DNA of 64,000 nt from CAVQKZ01 sp963837325. GTDB lineage: Bacteria > Actinomycetota > Actinomycetes > Mycobacteriales > Jatrophihabitantaceae. The stretch spans positions 1,240,001-1,304,000 of the forward strand of contig CAWIMV010000002.1 in NCBI GenBank assembly GCA_963837325.1, given 5' to 3'. Shown here piece after piece: positions 42,448 through 51,387 of the stretch; the stretch's first letter is position 1; every line of letters starts with the position of its first letter. The notes under the pieces were generated by a model. That model had not been told where the DNA came from. It ran no database searches and saw nothing but the letters and a program-made list of their open reading frames with translations. Position numbers and translations under genes: made by a program.

Positions 42448-43081
42448 GTGACTGAGCTGGTACTGCCTCTCGTGGTGCGGATCGAGCGAACGGATCCGCC
42501 CACGCGCACGGACGCCCTCGAGGCGGCGGCGCGGGGCGTGCTGCTGATGCTGACGGCCGATCGCGAAGAGTGGGCAGAGGCCGTGGCGGCGTGGGACGGT
42601 CAGCGCATCCGCAAGGTGGTGCGCCGGGCCCGCGGCGCGGAATGGCGCCGGGCCCGCAGCCTCGATGGGCTGGACGTGGTGCAGGGCAGCGCCGAAGTCC
42701 GGGTCTACCCGCCGATCCCCGTCGACGGCTGGCCGCCGGAACTGGCCCGGCTGCAGGTCGGCGGCACCGAACTGGGCGATACCGACCCCGTGCCGGCCCC
42801 TCCACCTGGCATCCCGCTCGTGCTGCTCTCGCCCCACGCCGAGATGACCGCGGGCAAGGCCATGGCCCAGGCCGCCCACGCCGCCCAACTGGGCTGGCGC
42901 GCCACATCCCCGTCTGACCGAGAGGCCTGGCAGGCGGCTGGGTTCCCACTGGCCGTGCGCACCGCCACGAAGGCCCAATGGGCGGCCGCGATCAGACGCC
43001 GGCGCGCCCGTAGTCCACGACGGCGGTTTCACCGAGGTCGAGCCCGACACCCAGACAGCTGTCGCCCTCCTGACATGGTGA
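42448..43081 (+). pseudogene. PTH2-family peptidyl-tRNA-hydrolase-like gene with a +1 frameshift
   Basis: The GTG at 42448 opens a frame with N-terminal MTELVLPLVVRIER and a PTH2 core (GIPLVLLSPHAEMTAGKAMA, then AHAAQLGWRA). At about 42998-43001 the coding sense moves by +1. From 43001 the other frame continues with the conserved family end VVHDGGFTEVEPDTQTAVAL and stops at 43081. The original frame instead turns Arg-rich and runs to 43245. One extra C in the run ACGCCGGC would explain this. It is a recent mutation, a sequencing error, or less likely a programmed shift; the intact protein would be about 210 residues and hydrolyse peptidyl-tRNA. Confidence 0.75.
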
Positions 43082-43237
43082 GCGAAGGGCGTGAGCCGAC
43101 CCAAGGGTTTGAAGCTGACCACCACGCGATGAGCGCTTGCGCGAAGAGCCCGCCCTCGCGCCGAAGGCGCGTTTTGGACCGCGGGATCCACCCGAGCGCC
43201 AGCGAGCGGTGGAGACCGCGATCCAGGCCGGCGGGGA

Positions 43238-44395
43238 TTAGATGAGAGATTGGTAGAGCTCGACCGTGCGGTGGGCGATGGTGTCCCAGCCGAACTCGTG
43301 GACGGCCCGCTCGCGGCCGGCCCGGCCCATGGCGTCGGCCCGGGCCGGGTCGCCGCACAGCGCGTTGACCGCCTCGGCCAGGCCGGTTTCGAACTCCTCG
43401 TCGGTGACGGCGGCGCGGGGCACGAGCAGCCCGGTCAGGCCGTCGGCCACCACCTCCGGGATGCCGCCGATCGCGCTGGCCACCACGGCCGTCTCGCACG
43501 CCATGGCCTCGAGGTTGACGATGCCGAGCGGCTCGTACACCGACGGGCACACGAAGACCGTGGCGTGCGTGAGCAGTTGGGTCAGCTGCGGCCGGGCCAG
43601 CATCTCCCGGATCCACACCACGCCGGACCGTGTCTCGGCCAAGCGGGCCACGGCCGCCTCGGTCTCGGCCGCAATCTCGGGGGTGTCGGGCGCGCCGGCG
43701 CAGAGCACCAGCTGGATCGACGGGTCGAACCCGGCGGCCGCCGCCAGCAGGTGCTTGAGCCCCTTCTGGCGGGTGATCCGTCCGACGAAAATCGCGACCG
43801 GCCGGCCCGGGTCGATGCCGTACTGCCGCACGGCCTCGTCGGAGGACGCCGGCGCGTACATCGCGGTGTCGATGCCGTTGTGGATGACGTGCACCCGGGC
43901 CGGGTCGACGAACGGGTAGGCGTCCAGCACGTCGGCCCGCATCCCGTAGGACACCGCGACGATCGCGTCGGCGGTTTCGTAGGCCTGTCGCTCGGCCCAG
44001 GACGAGATGCGGTACCCGCCCGCCAGCTGTTCGGCCTTCCAGGGTCGGTGCGGCTCGAGGGAGTGGGCGCTGAGCACGTGCGGAGTGCCGTGCAGCTGGG
44101 CGCCGAGAACCCCGGCCAGGTTGGCGTACCAGGTGTGCGAGTGCAGCACGTCCGCGTCAGCGAGCGCAGCCGCCATCTCCAGGTCGACGCCGAGGGTCTG
44201 CACGGCCGGGTTCGCCGCCAGCAGCTCGGCCGGCGGTGCGTAGGCCCGGACGCCGTCCTCGGCCCGCTCGGCCCCGAAACAGTGCACCTCGACGTCGACG
44301 ATCCGACGCAGCTCGCGGACCAGGAATTCGACGTGCACCCCGGCACCGCCGTATACCTCGGGAGGGTATTCACGACTCAGCACGGCCACGCGCAT
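43238..44395 (-). CDS. glgM: Alpha-maltose-1-phosphate synthase (actinobacterial GlgA/GlgM)
   Basis: 385 residues; GT4 glycosyltransferase. The N-terminal KxGG-like loop is SREYPPEVYGGAGVHVE, the C-terminal donor-site motif is SVYEPLGIVNLEAMACETAV with its E-x7-E glutamates, and IFVGRITRQKGLKHL begins the second Rossmann domain. In mycobacteria this enzyme makes maltose 1-phosphate from ADP-glucose for alpha-glucan and capsule. It is divergent from glgC, which supplies the ADP-glucose, and both have leaderless TAGGGT promoters. Confidence 0.92.
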   Translation of the reverse strand: MRVAVLSREYPPEVYGGAGVHVEFLVRELRRIVDVEVHCFGAERAEDGVRAYAPPAELLAANPAVQTLGVDLEMAAALADADVLHSHTWYANLAGVLGAQLHGTPHVLSAHSLEPHRPWKAEQLAGGYRISSWAERQAYETADAIVAVSYGMRADVLDAYPFVDPARVHVIHNGIDTAMYAPASSDEAVRQYGIDPGRPVAIFVGRITRQKGLKHLLAAAAGFDPSIQLVLCAGAPDTPEIAAETEAAVARLAETRSGVVWIREMLARPQLTQLLTHATVFVCPSVYEPLGIVNLEAMACETAVVASAIGGIPEVVADGLTGLLVPRAAVTDEEFETGLAEAVNALCGDPARADAMGRAGRERAVHEFGWDTIAHRTVELYQSLI

Positions 44396-44401
44396 GCGCT
44401 G

Positions 44402-44453
44402 ACCCTAGCCCGCGAATGTTGCGCTGTGCGCCGCCGGTTTGCCGCACTAGGGT
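44402..44453. promoter_or_regulatory. Back-to-back leaderless promoters of glgM and glgC
   Basis: TAGGGT occurs on the minus strand at 44402-44407 and on the plus strand at 44448-44453, each exactly six bases from the ATG it serves. The same hexamer and spacing on both sides suggest joint control of the pair. Confidence 0.55.
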
Positions 44454-44459
44454 TGGGCC

Positions 44460-45680
44460 ATGGCTCGGGAGCCGCGCGTGCTCGGCATGGTCCTCGCCGG
44501 TGGCGAGGGCAAACGCCTCTGGCCGCTGACGGCTGACCGGGCCAAGCCCGCCGTGCCGTTCGGCGGCACCTACCGGCTCATCGACTTCGTCCTGTCGAAC
44601 CTCGTCAACGCCGGCTACCTGCGCATCTGCGTGCTGACCCAGTACAAGTCCCACTCGCTCGACCGACACATCACCCAGACGTGGCGGATGTCGACGGTGA
44701 TCGGCAACTACATCACCCCGGTGCCGGCCCAGCAGCGCCTCGGACCGCGCTGGTACACCGGCAGCGCCGATGCCATCCTGCAGTCGTTCAACCTGATCTA
44801 CGACGACCAGCCCGACTACATCGTCGTGTTCGGGGCCGACCACGTGTACCGGATGGACCCGCGGCAGATGGTGGCCCAGCACATCGAGTCCGGCGCCGGC
44901 GTGACGATCGCCGGGATCCGGGTGCCCCGCCACGAGGCCACCGCCTTCGGCGTCATCGACTCCGATTCGGACAAGCGGGTCACCGACTTCCTGGAGAAAC
45001 CGGCCGACCCACCCGGCCTGCCCGACAGCCCGGACGAGGCCTATGCCTCCATGGGCAACTACGTCTTCACCACCGAGGCCCTGCTCGACGTGCTCAAGGA
45101 GGACGCCGAGGACGAGGACTCCGTCCACGACATGGGCGGCAGCATCATGCCGATGATGGTGAAGCAGGGCACCGCCTACGTCTACGACTTCATGGACAAC
45201 GACGTGCCCGGCGCCGAGGACCGCGACTGCGGCTACTGGCGCGATGTCGGGACGCTCGACGCGTACTACGACGCGAACGCCGACCTGGTGGCCGTCCACC
45301 CGATCTTCAACCTCTACAACCAGCAGTGGCCGATCTACACCCACCACCCGCAACTGCCGTCGGCCAAATTCATCGAGGGCGGCATCGCCCAGGAGTCCCT
45401 CGTGGGCGCCGGGACGATCATCGCCGGTGCCACGGTGCGGCACAGCGTGATCTCCCCGAACGTGCGGCTGCACGCCGGTGCCTACGTCGAGGGATCGGTC
45501 ATCATGGACGGCGTCCAGATCGGCCGCGGCGCCGTCGTCCGGCGGGCCATCCTCGACAAGAACGTGATCGTGCCCGAAGGCGCCCATATCGGGGTCGACC
45601 TCGAGCTTGACCGGGCCCGCTACCACGTTTCCGAGGGCGGCATCGTCGTGCTCGGCAAGAGCCAGTCGGCCCTGGCGTAG
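44460..45680 (+). CDS. glgC: Glucose-1-phosphate adenylyltransferase
   Basis: 406 residues. The nucleotidyltransferase motif LAGGEGKRLWPLTADRAKP lies at residues 12-30, the substrate segment FGADHVYRMD near 121, and a C-terminal left-handed helix with allosteric function near 300-400. The enzyme makes ADP-glucose for glycogen, maltose-1-phosphate and trehalose-linked routes. It is divergent from glgM, sharing a 64-base promoter region. Confidence 0.95.
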   Translation: MAREPRVLGMVLAGGEGKRLWPLTADRAKPAVPFGGTYRLIDFVLSNLVNAGYLRICVLTQYKSHSLDRHITQTWRMSTVIGNYITPVPAQQRLGPRWYTGSADAILQSFNLIYDDQPDYIVVFGADHVYRMDPRQMVAQHIESGAGVTIAGIRVPRHEATAFGVIDSDSDKRVTDFLEKPADPPGLPDSPDEAYASMGNYVFTTEALLDVLKEDAEDEDSVHDMGGSIMPMMVKQGTAYVYDFMDNDVPGAEDRDCGYWRDVGTLDAYYDANADLVAVHPIFNLYNQQWPIYTHHPQLPSAKFIEGGIAQESLVGAGTIIAGATVRHSVISPNVRLHAGAYVEGSVIMDGVQIGRGAVVRRAILDKNVIVPEGAHIGVDLELDRARYHVSEGGIVVLGKSQSALA

Positions 45681-45795
45681 CGGGCCGCCGAGTCACGAAA
45701 TAGCACCAACACCGGTACGCCGCGGCCCGGATGGGGCGCGAACCTGGCTGCGCTGGCTAGGGTGTCCCCGTTAGGTCGGTCTGAAGGAGGTACCT

Positions 45796-46692
45796 GTGTT
45801 TCAGCGTTCCCGCGTGGTGCTCAGCGCGATCACGATCGTCGCGGCTGGCGCCATCGTCGTGTCCGGATGTGCCAGCAACAAGGAGAACAGCGGACCAACC
45901 GGGACGGTGAAGAACAGCGTCAGCCAGGACACCTCACTCGCCTCGCTCGTGCCGGCAAAGATCAAGTCGGCGGGAAAGCTCGTCGTCGGCGTCAACGTTC
46001 CGTACTCACCCAACGAGTACCTGCAGGGCGGCAAGATCGTCGGCTTCGACGTCGACCTGATGAATGCGACGGCCAAGGTGCTCGGGCTCGCGACCCAATA
46101 CCGCCAAGCGGATTTCTCCAAGATCGTCCCCGCGATCAGTACGGGAACGTATGACATCGGAATGTCGTCGTTCACGGACAACAAGGAGCGCGAGAAGACG
46201 GTCGACTTCGTGACCTACTTCAGTGCCGGCATCCTGTGGGCCTCGAAGGCCGGTAAGACGGTCGACCCGATGAACGCGTGCGGACTCACCGTCGCGGTCC
46301 AGTCCACGACGACCGAACAGACCGACGAGCTCCCGGCCAAGAGCAAGGCCTGCCGGACCGCGGGCAAGAAGCCGATCAAGGTGCTGTCGTACGAGAACCA
46401 GGACGACGCCACCAACGCGGTGATCGTGGGTAAGGCGGCCGCCGTGTCTGCCGATTCGCCGGTCACCGCGTACGCGATCAAGCAGAGCGCAGGCAAGTTG
46501 CAGCAGGCGGGCGACATCATGGAGGCCGCGCCGTACGGCTGGCCGATTGCGAAGGGATCCACCCTGACCAAGGCCATGCAGAAAGCGCTGCAGTCGCTGA
46601 TCGACAACGGAACGTACGACCAGATCTGTAAGAAGTGGGGCGTGCAGGCGGGCGAGATCAAGACCGCACAGATCAACGGCGCAACCAGCTGA
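45796..46692 (+). CDS. Amino-acid ABC transporter substrate-binding lipoprotein (family 3), first set
   Basis: 298 residues; lipoprotein signal with lipobox VVSGC (C25). The family-3 core is visible: YSPNEYLQGGKIVGFDVDLM near residue 73, followed by IGMSSFTDNKEREK. AAGGAGG before the GTG at 45796 and a TAGGGT box at 45758 mark the start of the large operon. The binding pocket carries Asp and Arg at family positions, so a polar amino acid is the likely ligand. It has no anchor besides the lipid. Confidence 0.9.
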   Translation: MFQRSRVVLSAITIVAAGAIVVSGCASNKENSGPTGTVKNSVSQDTSLASLVPAKIKSAGKLVVGVNVPYSPNEYLQGGKIVGFDVDLMNATAKVLGLATQYRQADFSKIVPAISTGTYDIGMSSFTDNKEREKTVDFVTYFSAGILWASKAGKTVDPMNACGLTVAVQSTTTEQTDELPAKSKACRTAGKKPIKVLSYENQDDATNAVIVGKAAAVSADSPVTAYAIKQSAGKLQQAGDIMEAAPYGWPIAKGSTLTKAMQKALQSLIDNGTYDQICKKWGVQAGEIKTAQINGATS

Positions 46693-46694
46693 TC

Positions 46695-47624
46695 ATGGCC
46701 GAGCGCCGTTCGACCTCCGACGACGGTGAACTGATCGAGGCCGTGCCGCTCCGGCGGCCCGGCCGCTGGGCCGCCGCGGCGATCATCCTGGTGCTGCTTG
46801 CGCTGTTCATCTACGGCGCCGCGACCAACCCGAACTACCAGTGGAAGACCTACCGCCAGTACCTGTTCGACTCGCGCATCTCCTCAGCGGCCTGGAACAC
46901 GCTGCAGTTGACGTTCTGGGCCATGGTGTTAGGTGTCGTCCTCGGTGTCGTGCTCGCGGTCATGCGCTTGTCACCGAACCCGGTGCTGACCTCGGCCGCA
47001 TGGGTGTACCTGTGGGTCTTTCGCGGCACGCCCGTCTACGTGCAGCTCGTGTTCTGGGGTCTGTTCACGTCGCTCTATCCGCACCTGGCCTTGGGCGTTC
47101 CGTTCGTCCATCAGTTCGGGCACCTGGACATTCAGTCGGTCAATGCCGCGTTCTTCTTCGCGATCCTCGGGCTCGGGCTGAACGAGGCGGCCTACATGGC
47201 CGAGATCGTGCGCGCGGGAATCAGCTCAGTCGGAGAGGGACAGACGGAGGCGGCAACCGCTCTCGGCATGCCGTGGGGATTGACGATGCGGCGCATCGTG
47301 CTACCGCAGGCGATGCGGGTGATCATCCCGCCAACGGGCAACGAGCTCATCAGCATGCTCAAGACGACATCGCTGGTCACGGCGGTGCCGTACACGCTCG
47401 ACCTCTACGAAACCCAGCGCGGCATCTCCGGCGTGATCTTCAAGCCGATTCCACTGCTGCTGGTTGCCTCGACCTGGTATCTGGCGATCACTAGCGTCCT
47501 GATGGTGGGTCAGTATTTCCTGGAGCGCTACTTCGCGAAGGGGTCGTCGCGGACGATGACGCCTCGGCAGCTTCGCGCGCTGGCCAAGGCCATGGGTGGC
47601 ACGCACGACCGGGGTGCGTCGTGA
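46695..47624 (+). CDS. Amino-acid ABC transporter permease, first set
   Basis: 309 residues with about five membrane helices; the HisM/GlnP EAA loop reads EAATALGMPWGLTMRRIVLP near residue 181. The N-terminal cytoplasmic arm of 25 residues is basic and acidic mixed. The ATG at 46695 lies two bases after the binding-protein stop. It overlaps the ATPase gene by four bases (GTGA). Confidence 0.9.
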   Translation: MAERRSTSDDGELIEAVPLRRPGRWAAAAIILVLLALFIYGAATNPNYQWKTYRQYLFDSRISSAAWNTLQLTFWAMVLGVVLGVVLAVMRLSPNPVLTSAAWVYLWVFRGTPVYVQLVFWGLFTSLYPHLALGVPFVHQFGHLDIQSVNAAFFFAILGLGLNEAAYMAEIVRAGISSVGEGQTEAATALGMPWGLTMRRIVLPQAMRVIIPPTGNELISMLKTTSLVTAVPYTLDLYETQRGISGVIFKPIPLLLVASTWYLAITSVLMVGQYFLERYFAKGSSRTMTPRQLRALAKAMGGTHDRGAS

Positions 47625-48406
47625 CTGCCGACGTGACGAAGCCGAGCCGGCCCATGGTCGAGGCGAAGGGCGTCCGCAAGAATTTCGGCGCGCTGACCGT
47701 ACTCAAGGGCATCGAGCTGACCGTGCAGCCGGGTGAAGTCATGTGCCTCGTCGGTCCGTCGGGATCGGGCAAGACGACGTTCCTACGCTGCATCAATCAC
47801 TTGGAGCGGGTCACGGCCGGTCGGTTGTACGTCGACGGCGTTCTCGTCGGTTACGCCGAACGGGGCGGCAAGCTGCACGAACTGCATCCGCGCGAGGCGG
47901 CCAAGCAGCGCCGTGACATCGGGATGGTGTTCCAGCACTTCAATCTCTTCCCGCACATGACCGCGCTCGACAACATCACCGAAGCGCCGATCCGGGTGAA
48001 GAAGCAATCGAAGGACCAGGCCGTGGCCAACGCGCGCCGGCTGCTCGAGCAGGTCGGGCTGGGCGAGAAGGCCAAGGCCTATCCGGCCCAGCTCTCGGGC
48101 GGGCAGCAGCAGCGGGTCGCGATTGCCCGGGCGCTGGCGATGGAGCCCAAGCTCATGCTGTTCGACGAGCCGACGTCCGCCCTCGACCCCGAGCTCGTGG
48201 GCGAGGTGCTGGACGTGATGAAGGATCTGGCCAGGGGCGGCATGACGATGATCGTCGTCACCCACGAAATGGGCTTCGCCCGTGAGGTGGCCGACGAGCT
48301 CGTCTTCATGGACGACGGCGCCGTGGTCGAGCACGGGCCGCCGTTGGACATCCTGAACAGCCCGCGCGAGGTCCGGACGAAGGCGTTCCTGTCCAAGGTG
48401 CTGTAG
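47621..48406 (+). CDS. Amino-acid ABC transporter ATPase, first set
   Basis: 261 residues. Walker A is GPSGSGKTT (near 47), Q-loop follows in MVFQHFNLFPHMTALDN, signature LSGGQQQR near 151, Walker B MLFDEPTSALDPELV near 172, switch THEMGFA near 209. This is the GlnQ/HisP type. The GTG start overlaps the permease stop. An insert of about 10 residues with ERGGKLHELH after Walker A is longer than in most GlnQ proteins. Confidence 0.93.
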   Translation: MTADVTKPSRPMVEAKGVRKNFGALTVLKGIELTVQPGEVMCLVGPSGSGKTTFLRCINHLERVTAGRLYVDGVLVGYAERGGKLHELHPREAAKQRRDIGMVFQHFNLFPHMTALDNITEAPIRVKKQSKDQAVANARRLLEQVGLGEKAKAYPAQLSGGQQQRVAIARALAMEPKLMLFDEPTSALDPELVGEVLDVMKDLARGGMTMIVVTHEMGFAREVADELVFMDDGAVVEHGPPLDILNSPREVRTKAFLSKVL

Positions 48407-49584
48407 TGACGGTCGGCTGGGACGACGAGCCGGCGGTCCGCGGCTGGCCCGGCCTGCCGCCGCTCGACGGTAACCGCACAGCCGACGCGTGCGTGGTCGG
48501 GCTCGGTGGCTCCGGATTGGCCGCGGTGGCCGCACTGGTCGAGCGCGGGCTGTCGGTGGTCGGACTCGACGCCGGCCGGGTCGCGGCCGGAGCAGCCGGT
48601 CGCAACGGCGGCTTCCTGCTCGGCGGCGCCGCCGCCTACCTGCACACGGCCGTCGAACTGTGGGGCGAGGCCGCTGCGGTCGCGCTGTATCGGGAGACGC
48701 TGACCGAGCTGCGCCGCCTCGAGGAACTGCTCGGCCCGGACGTCGTCCGCCGGGCCGGTTCGCTGCGGCTGGCCGGGCTGCCGGGCGAGCCGGCGGACGA
48801 GGTCGAGCGGGCCGACCGCGCCGCCGAACTGGACGACTGCGCCCGGCACGCGGCCGCACTGCGGGCGCACGGCTTCGCCGTCGAGGACTACGACGGCCCG
48901 CTCGGCCGCGGCCTGTACCTGCCCGACGACGCGGCGACGAACCCGGCCCGGCGGGCGGTGGACCTCGCCGCGGCCCTCGCCCCGAAGGCCGCGCTGCACG
49001 AGCTGACCGTGGTGTCGCGGGTGCGAGCCGGGCGGGCCGTCACCGACCGGGGCACGGTCAGCGCCGGGCTCATCGTCGTCGCCGTCGACGGCCGCCTCGA
49101 GGTGCTCTTGCCGGAGCTCACCGGCCGGGTCCGGACCGCTCGGCTGCAGATGTTGGCGACCGCGCCGGTTGCTCCGGGTCGGCTGCCGTGTCCGGTGTAC
49201 GGCCGGTGGGGCTATGACTACGCCCAGCAGTCGGGGGACGGGCGCCTGTTCGTGGGTGGCGGACGGGACCACTTCATCGACGACGAATGGACGGTCCAGG
49301 CGGCCCCGACGGCCGAGGTGCAGCGCTACCTCGACGGCCTGGCCGCGCGGATGGCCGGCACTGACGTCCGCGTCACGCACCGTTGGGCCGCATCGGTCGG
49401 GTACACGCCGGACGGCCGTCCGCTGTGCATCCCGGTGACCGACGGCGTCATCGCGATCGGGGGCTACAACGGGACCGGCAACCTGGTCGGACCGGTGGCC
49501 GCGCGCGCCGCCGTCGCCTTGGCCCTCGACGGCACCGAGCCGCCGTCGGCTTTTTCGGCCACATTCGGCCGACCAACTCGATAG
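48406..49584 (+). CDS. FAD-dependent oxidoreductase, DAO family
   Basis: 392 residues. The FAD-binding N terminus reads ACVVGLGGSGLAAVAALVER (near 27-46), followed by the DAO loop GAAGRNGGFLLGG. The C-terminal half closes with GYTPDGRPLCIPV and GYNGTGNLVGPVAAR, as in D-amino-acid/glycine/gamma-glutamylputrescine oxidases. It would oxidise an amine or amino acid carried in by the flanking transporters. The GTG overlaps the ATPase stop by one base. Confidence 0.87.
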   Translation: MTVGWDDEPAVRGWPGLPPLDGNRTADACVVGLGGSGLAAVAALVERGLSVVGLDAGRVAAGAAGRNGGFLLGGAAAYLHTAVELWGEAAAVALYRETLTELRRLEELLGPDVVRRAGSLRLAGLPGEPADEVERADRAAELDDCARHAAALRAHGFAVEDYDGPLGRGLYLPDDAATNPARRAVDLAAALAPKAALHELTVVSRVRAGRAVTDRGTVSAGLIVVAVDGRLEVLLPELTGRVRTARLQMLATAPVAPGRLPCPVYGRWGYDYAQQSGDGRLFVGGGRDHFIDDEWTVQAAPTAEVQRYLDGLAARMAGTDVRVTHRWAASVGYTPDGRPLCIPVTDGVIAIGGYNGTGNLVGPVAARAAVALALDGTEPPSAFSATFGRPTR

Positions 49585-49629
49585 ACTTCCGGCCCTGTCC
49601 TGTGTCAGCCCTCATCACCGGAGCTTCCA

Positions 49630-50523
49630 TTGCGCCGCAGCGCATTGCTCGTCCCGTTCGCCATCGCCGCGGCCCTGACCCTCTCCGCGTGCTCCGCGTC
49701 GAGCGGCGGCGGTTCGCCGTCCAAACCGCCGGCTGGCGCCGCCTCGGATCCAGCCGGCTCGAGTGTCGCCAATACCTGCACCCCGTCGACCCTGCGCACC
49801 CACACGGCCGGCACGCTCACCGTGGCCACGGACTCGCCGGCCTACGGGCCGTGGTTCAGCGACGACAAGCCCAGCAACGGCAAGGGCTTCGAGTCGGCGG
49901 TCGCATTCGCCGTGGCCAAGGAACTCGGGTACGGCCCGGGCAAGGTCAAGTGGGTCGTCGCTCGGTTCAACTCGGTCATCGCGCCGACGCCGAAGAAGTA
50001 CGACTTCGATATCAACGAGGTCTCAATCACGCCCACGCGGGCCAAGGTGGTCGACTTCTCCAGCGGTTACTATGACGTGGCCCAGGCCGTCGTCAGCCTC
50101 AAGAACAGCAAGATCGCCGGCGTCACGTCGATCGCCGGGCTGCGCCAGGCCAAGCTCGGCGCCCAGAAGGGCACCACGAGCTTCGACGCCATCAACAACG
50201 TCATCAAGCCGAGCAAGACACCCGCTGAGTACCCGACCAACGACGTTGCCGTGCAGGCCCTCAAGAGTGGCCAGATCGACGGTCTGGTCGTCGATCTGCC
50301 GACAGGTTTGTACGTCACCGCGGCCCAGGTCGAAGGCAGCAAGATCGTCGGGCAACTGCCGGTCAGCGGCAAACCCGAACAGTTCGGGCTGGTCCTCGAG
50401 AAGGGCAGCCCGCTGACGTCCTGCGTCACGAAGGCGGTCGACGCGCTGCGGGCCGACGGCACGCTGTCAGCCCTGCAGAAGCAGTGGCTGACGACAGCGG
50501 CCGGCGCGCCCGAGCTGCACTAG
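49630..50523 (+). CDS. Amino-acid ABC transporter substrate-binding lipoprotein (family 3), second set
   Basis: 297 residues. The lipobox LSAC gives the lipidated cysteine C21; a Ser/Gly linker follows. The family-3 core is present, with ATDSPAYGPWF near 60 and INEVSITPTRAKVVDFS near 119. The start is a TTG at 49630 with CACCGGAG upstream. It shares only the fold with the first binding protein, so the two transporters probably serve different ligands. Confidence 0.88.
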   Translation: MRRSALLVPFAIAAALTLSACSASSGGGSPSKPPAGAASDPAGSSVANTCTPSTLRTHTAGTLTVATDSPAYGPWFSDDKPSNGKGFESAVAFAVAKELGYGPGKVKWVVARFNSVIAPTPKKYDFDINEVSITPTRAKVVDFSSGYYDVAQAVVSLKNSKIAGVTSIAGLRQAKLGAQKGTTSFDAINNVIKPSKTPAEYPTNDVAVQALKSGQIDGLVVDLPTGLYVTAAQVEGSKIVGQLPVSGKPEQFGLVLEKGSPLTSCVTKAVDALRADGTLSALQKQWLTTAAGAPELH

Positions 50524-50532
50524 CGGCTCGCA

Positions 50533-51387
50533 GTGACGGCGACGCAGTGGCAGCCGTCGCAGCGGCAGCGTGAGCGCGACTCCTACCGACGCGCCCGGAC
50601 CCGCCGGTCCCTGCTGATCTCGATCGTCAGCTCGACGCTCTTCCTCGGCGCGGTTGTCGCGCTGGTGGGCTCCAGCCCGGGGTGGTCGCGCGTCCAGAGC
50701 AGCTTCTTCGACTTCCGGCTCGGCTGGCACGACCTGCCCGGCCTGTTGCGGGCGCTGTGGATCAACGTCCAGATCATGCTCATCAGCGAAGTGTTGGTGC
50801 TCGTGCTCGCCGCAATCATCGCCGTGCTGCGCACGCTGCAGGGCCCGGTGTTCTTCCCCCTGCGCTTCGTCGCGGCCGCCTACGTCGACATCTTCCGCGG
50901 GCTGCCGTTGCTGCTGGTGCTCTACCTGGTCGGGCTCGGGCTGCCGGCCCTGCGGCTGCACGGCGCGCCCGACAGCCCTTTCGTACTCGGCGTGATCGCG
51001 CTGACGCTCACCTACACCGCCTATGTGGCCGAGGTTTTTCGCGCCGGCATCGAGTCGGTACATCCCAGCCAGCGGGCGGCGGCCCGCTCGCTCGGACTGT
51101 CCCACGGGCAGACCATGCGGCACGTCGTCTTCCCCCAGGCGGTGCGCCGCGTCCTGCCGCCGTTGCTCAACGACTTCGTCAGCCTGCAGAAGGACACGTC
51201 GCTGGTGTCGGTGCTCGGCATCATCGACGTCGTGCTGACCGCGGAGAATTACCAGTCCCAGGATTTCAAGTTCGTGCACTACGTGATGGCCGGCCTGATC
51301 TTCGTCGTGCTCACCGTTCCGTTGACTCGGTTGACGGACTGGATCTCGCGCAGGCAGGGCTGGCGCGGCAGTGGCGGTGTTGTATGA
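50533..51387 (+). CDS. Amino-acid ABC transporter permease, second set
   Basis: 284 residues with about five membrane helices and an Arg-rich cytoplasmic start. The EAA loop reads AAARSLGLSHGQTMRHVVFP near residue 177. It resembles GlnP/GltK. The GTG starts nine bases after the binding-protein stop, and the 3' end overlaps the ATPase gene by four bases. Confidence 0.9.
   Translation: MTATQWQPSQRQRERDSYRRARTRRSLLISIVSSTLFLGAVVALVGSSPGWSRVQSSFFDFRLGWHDLPGLLRALWINVQIMLISEVLVLVLAAIIAVLRTLQGPVFFPLRFVAAAYVDIFRGLPLLLVLYLVGLGLPALRLHGAPDSPFVLGVIALTLTYTAYVAEVFRAGIESVHPSQRAAARSLGLSHGQTMRHVVFPQAVRRVLPPLLNDFVSLQKDTSLVSVLGIIDVVLTAENYQSQDFKFVHYVMAGLIFVVLTVPLTRLTDWISRRQGWRGSGGVV

Noticed and set aside
43082..43237. 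Gene between the PTH2-like gene and glgM
   Set aside because: Only frames continuing the out-of-phase PTH2 reading exist; no start or motif.
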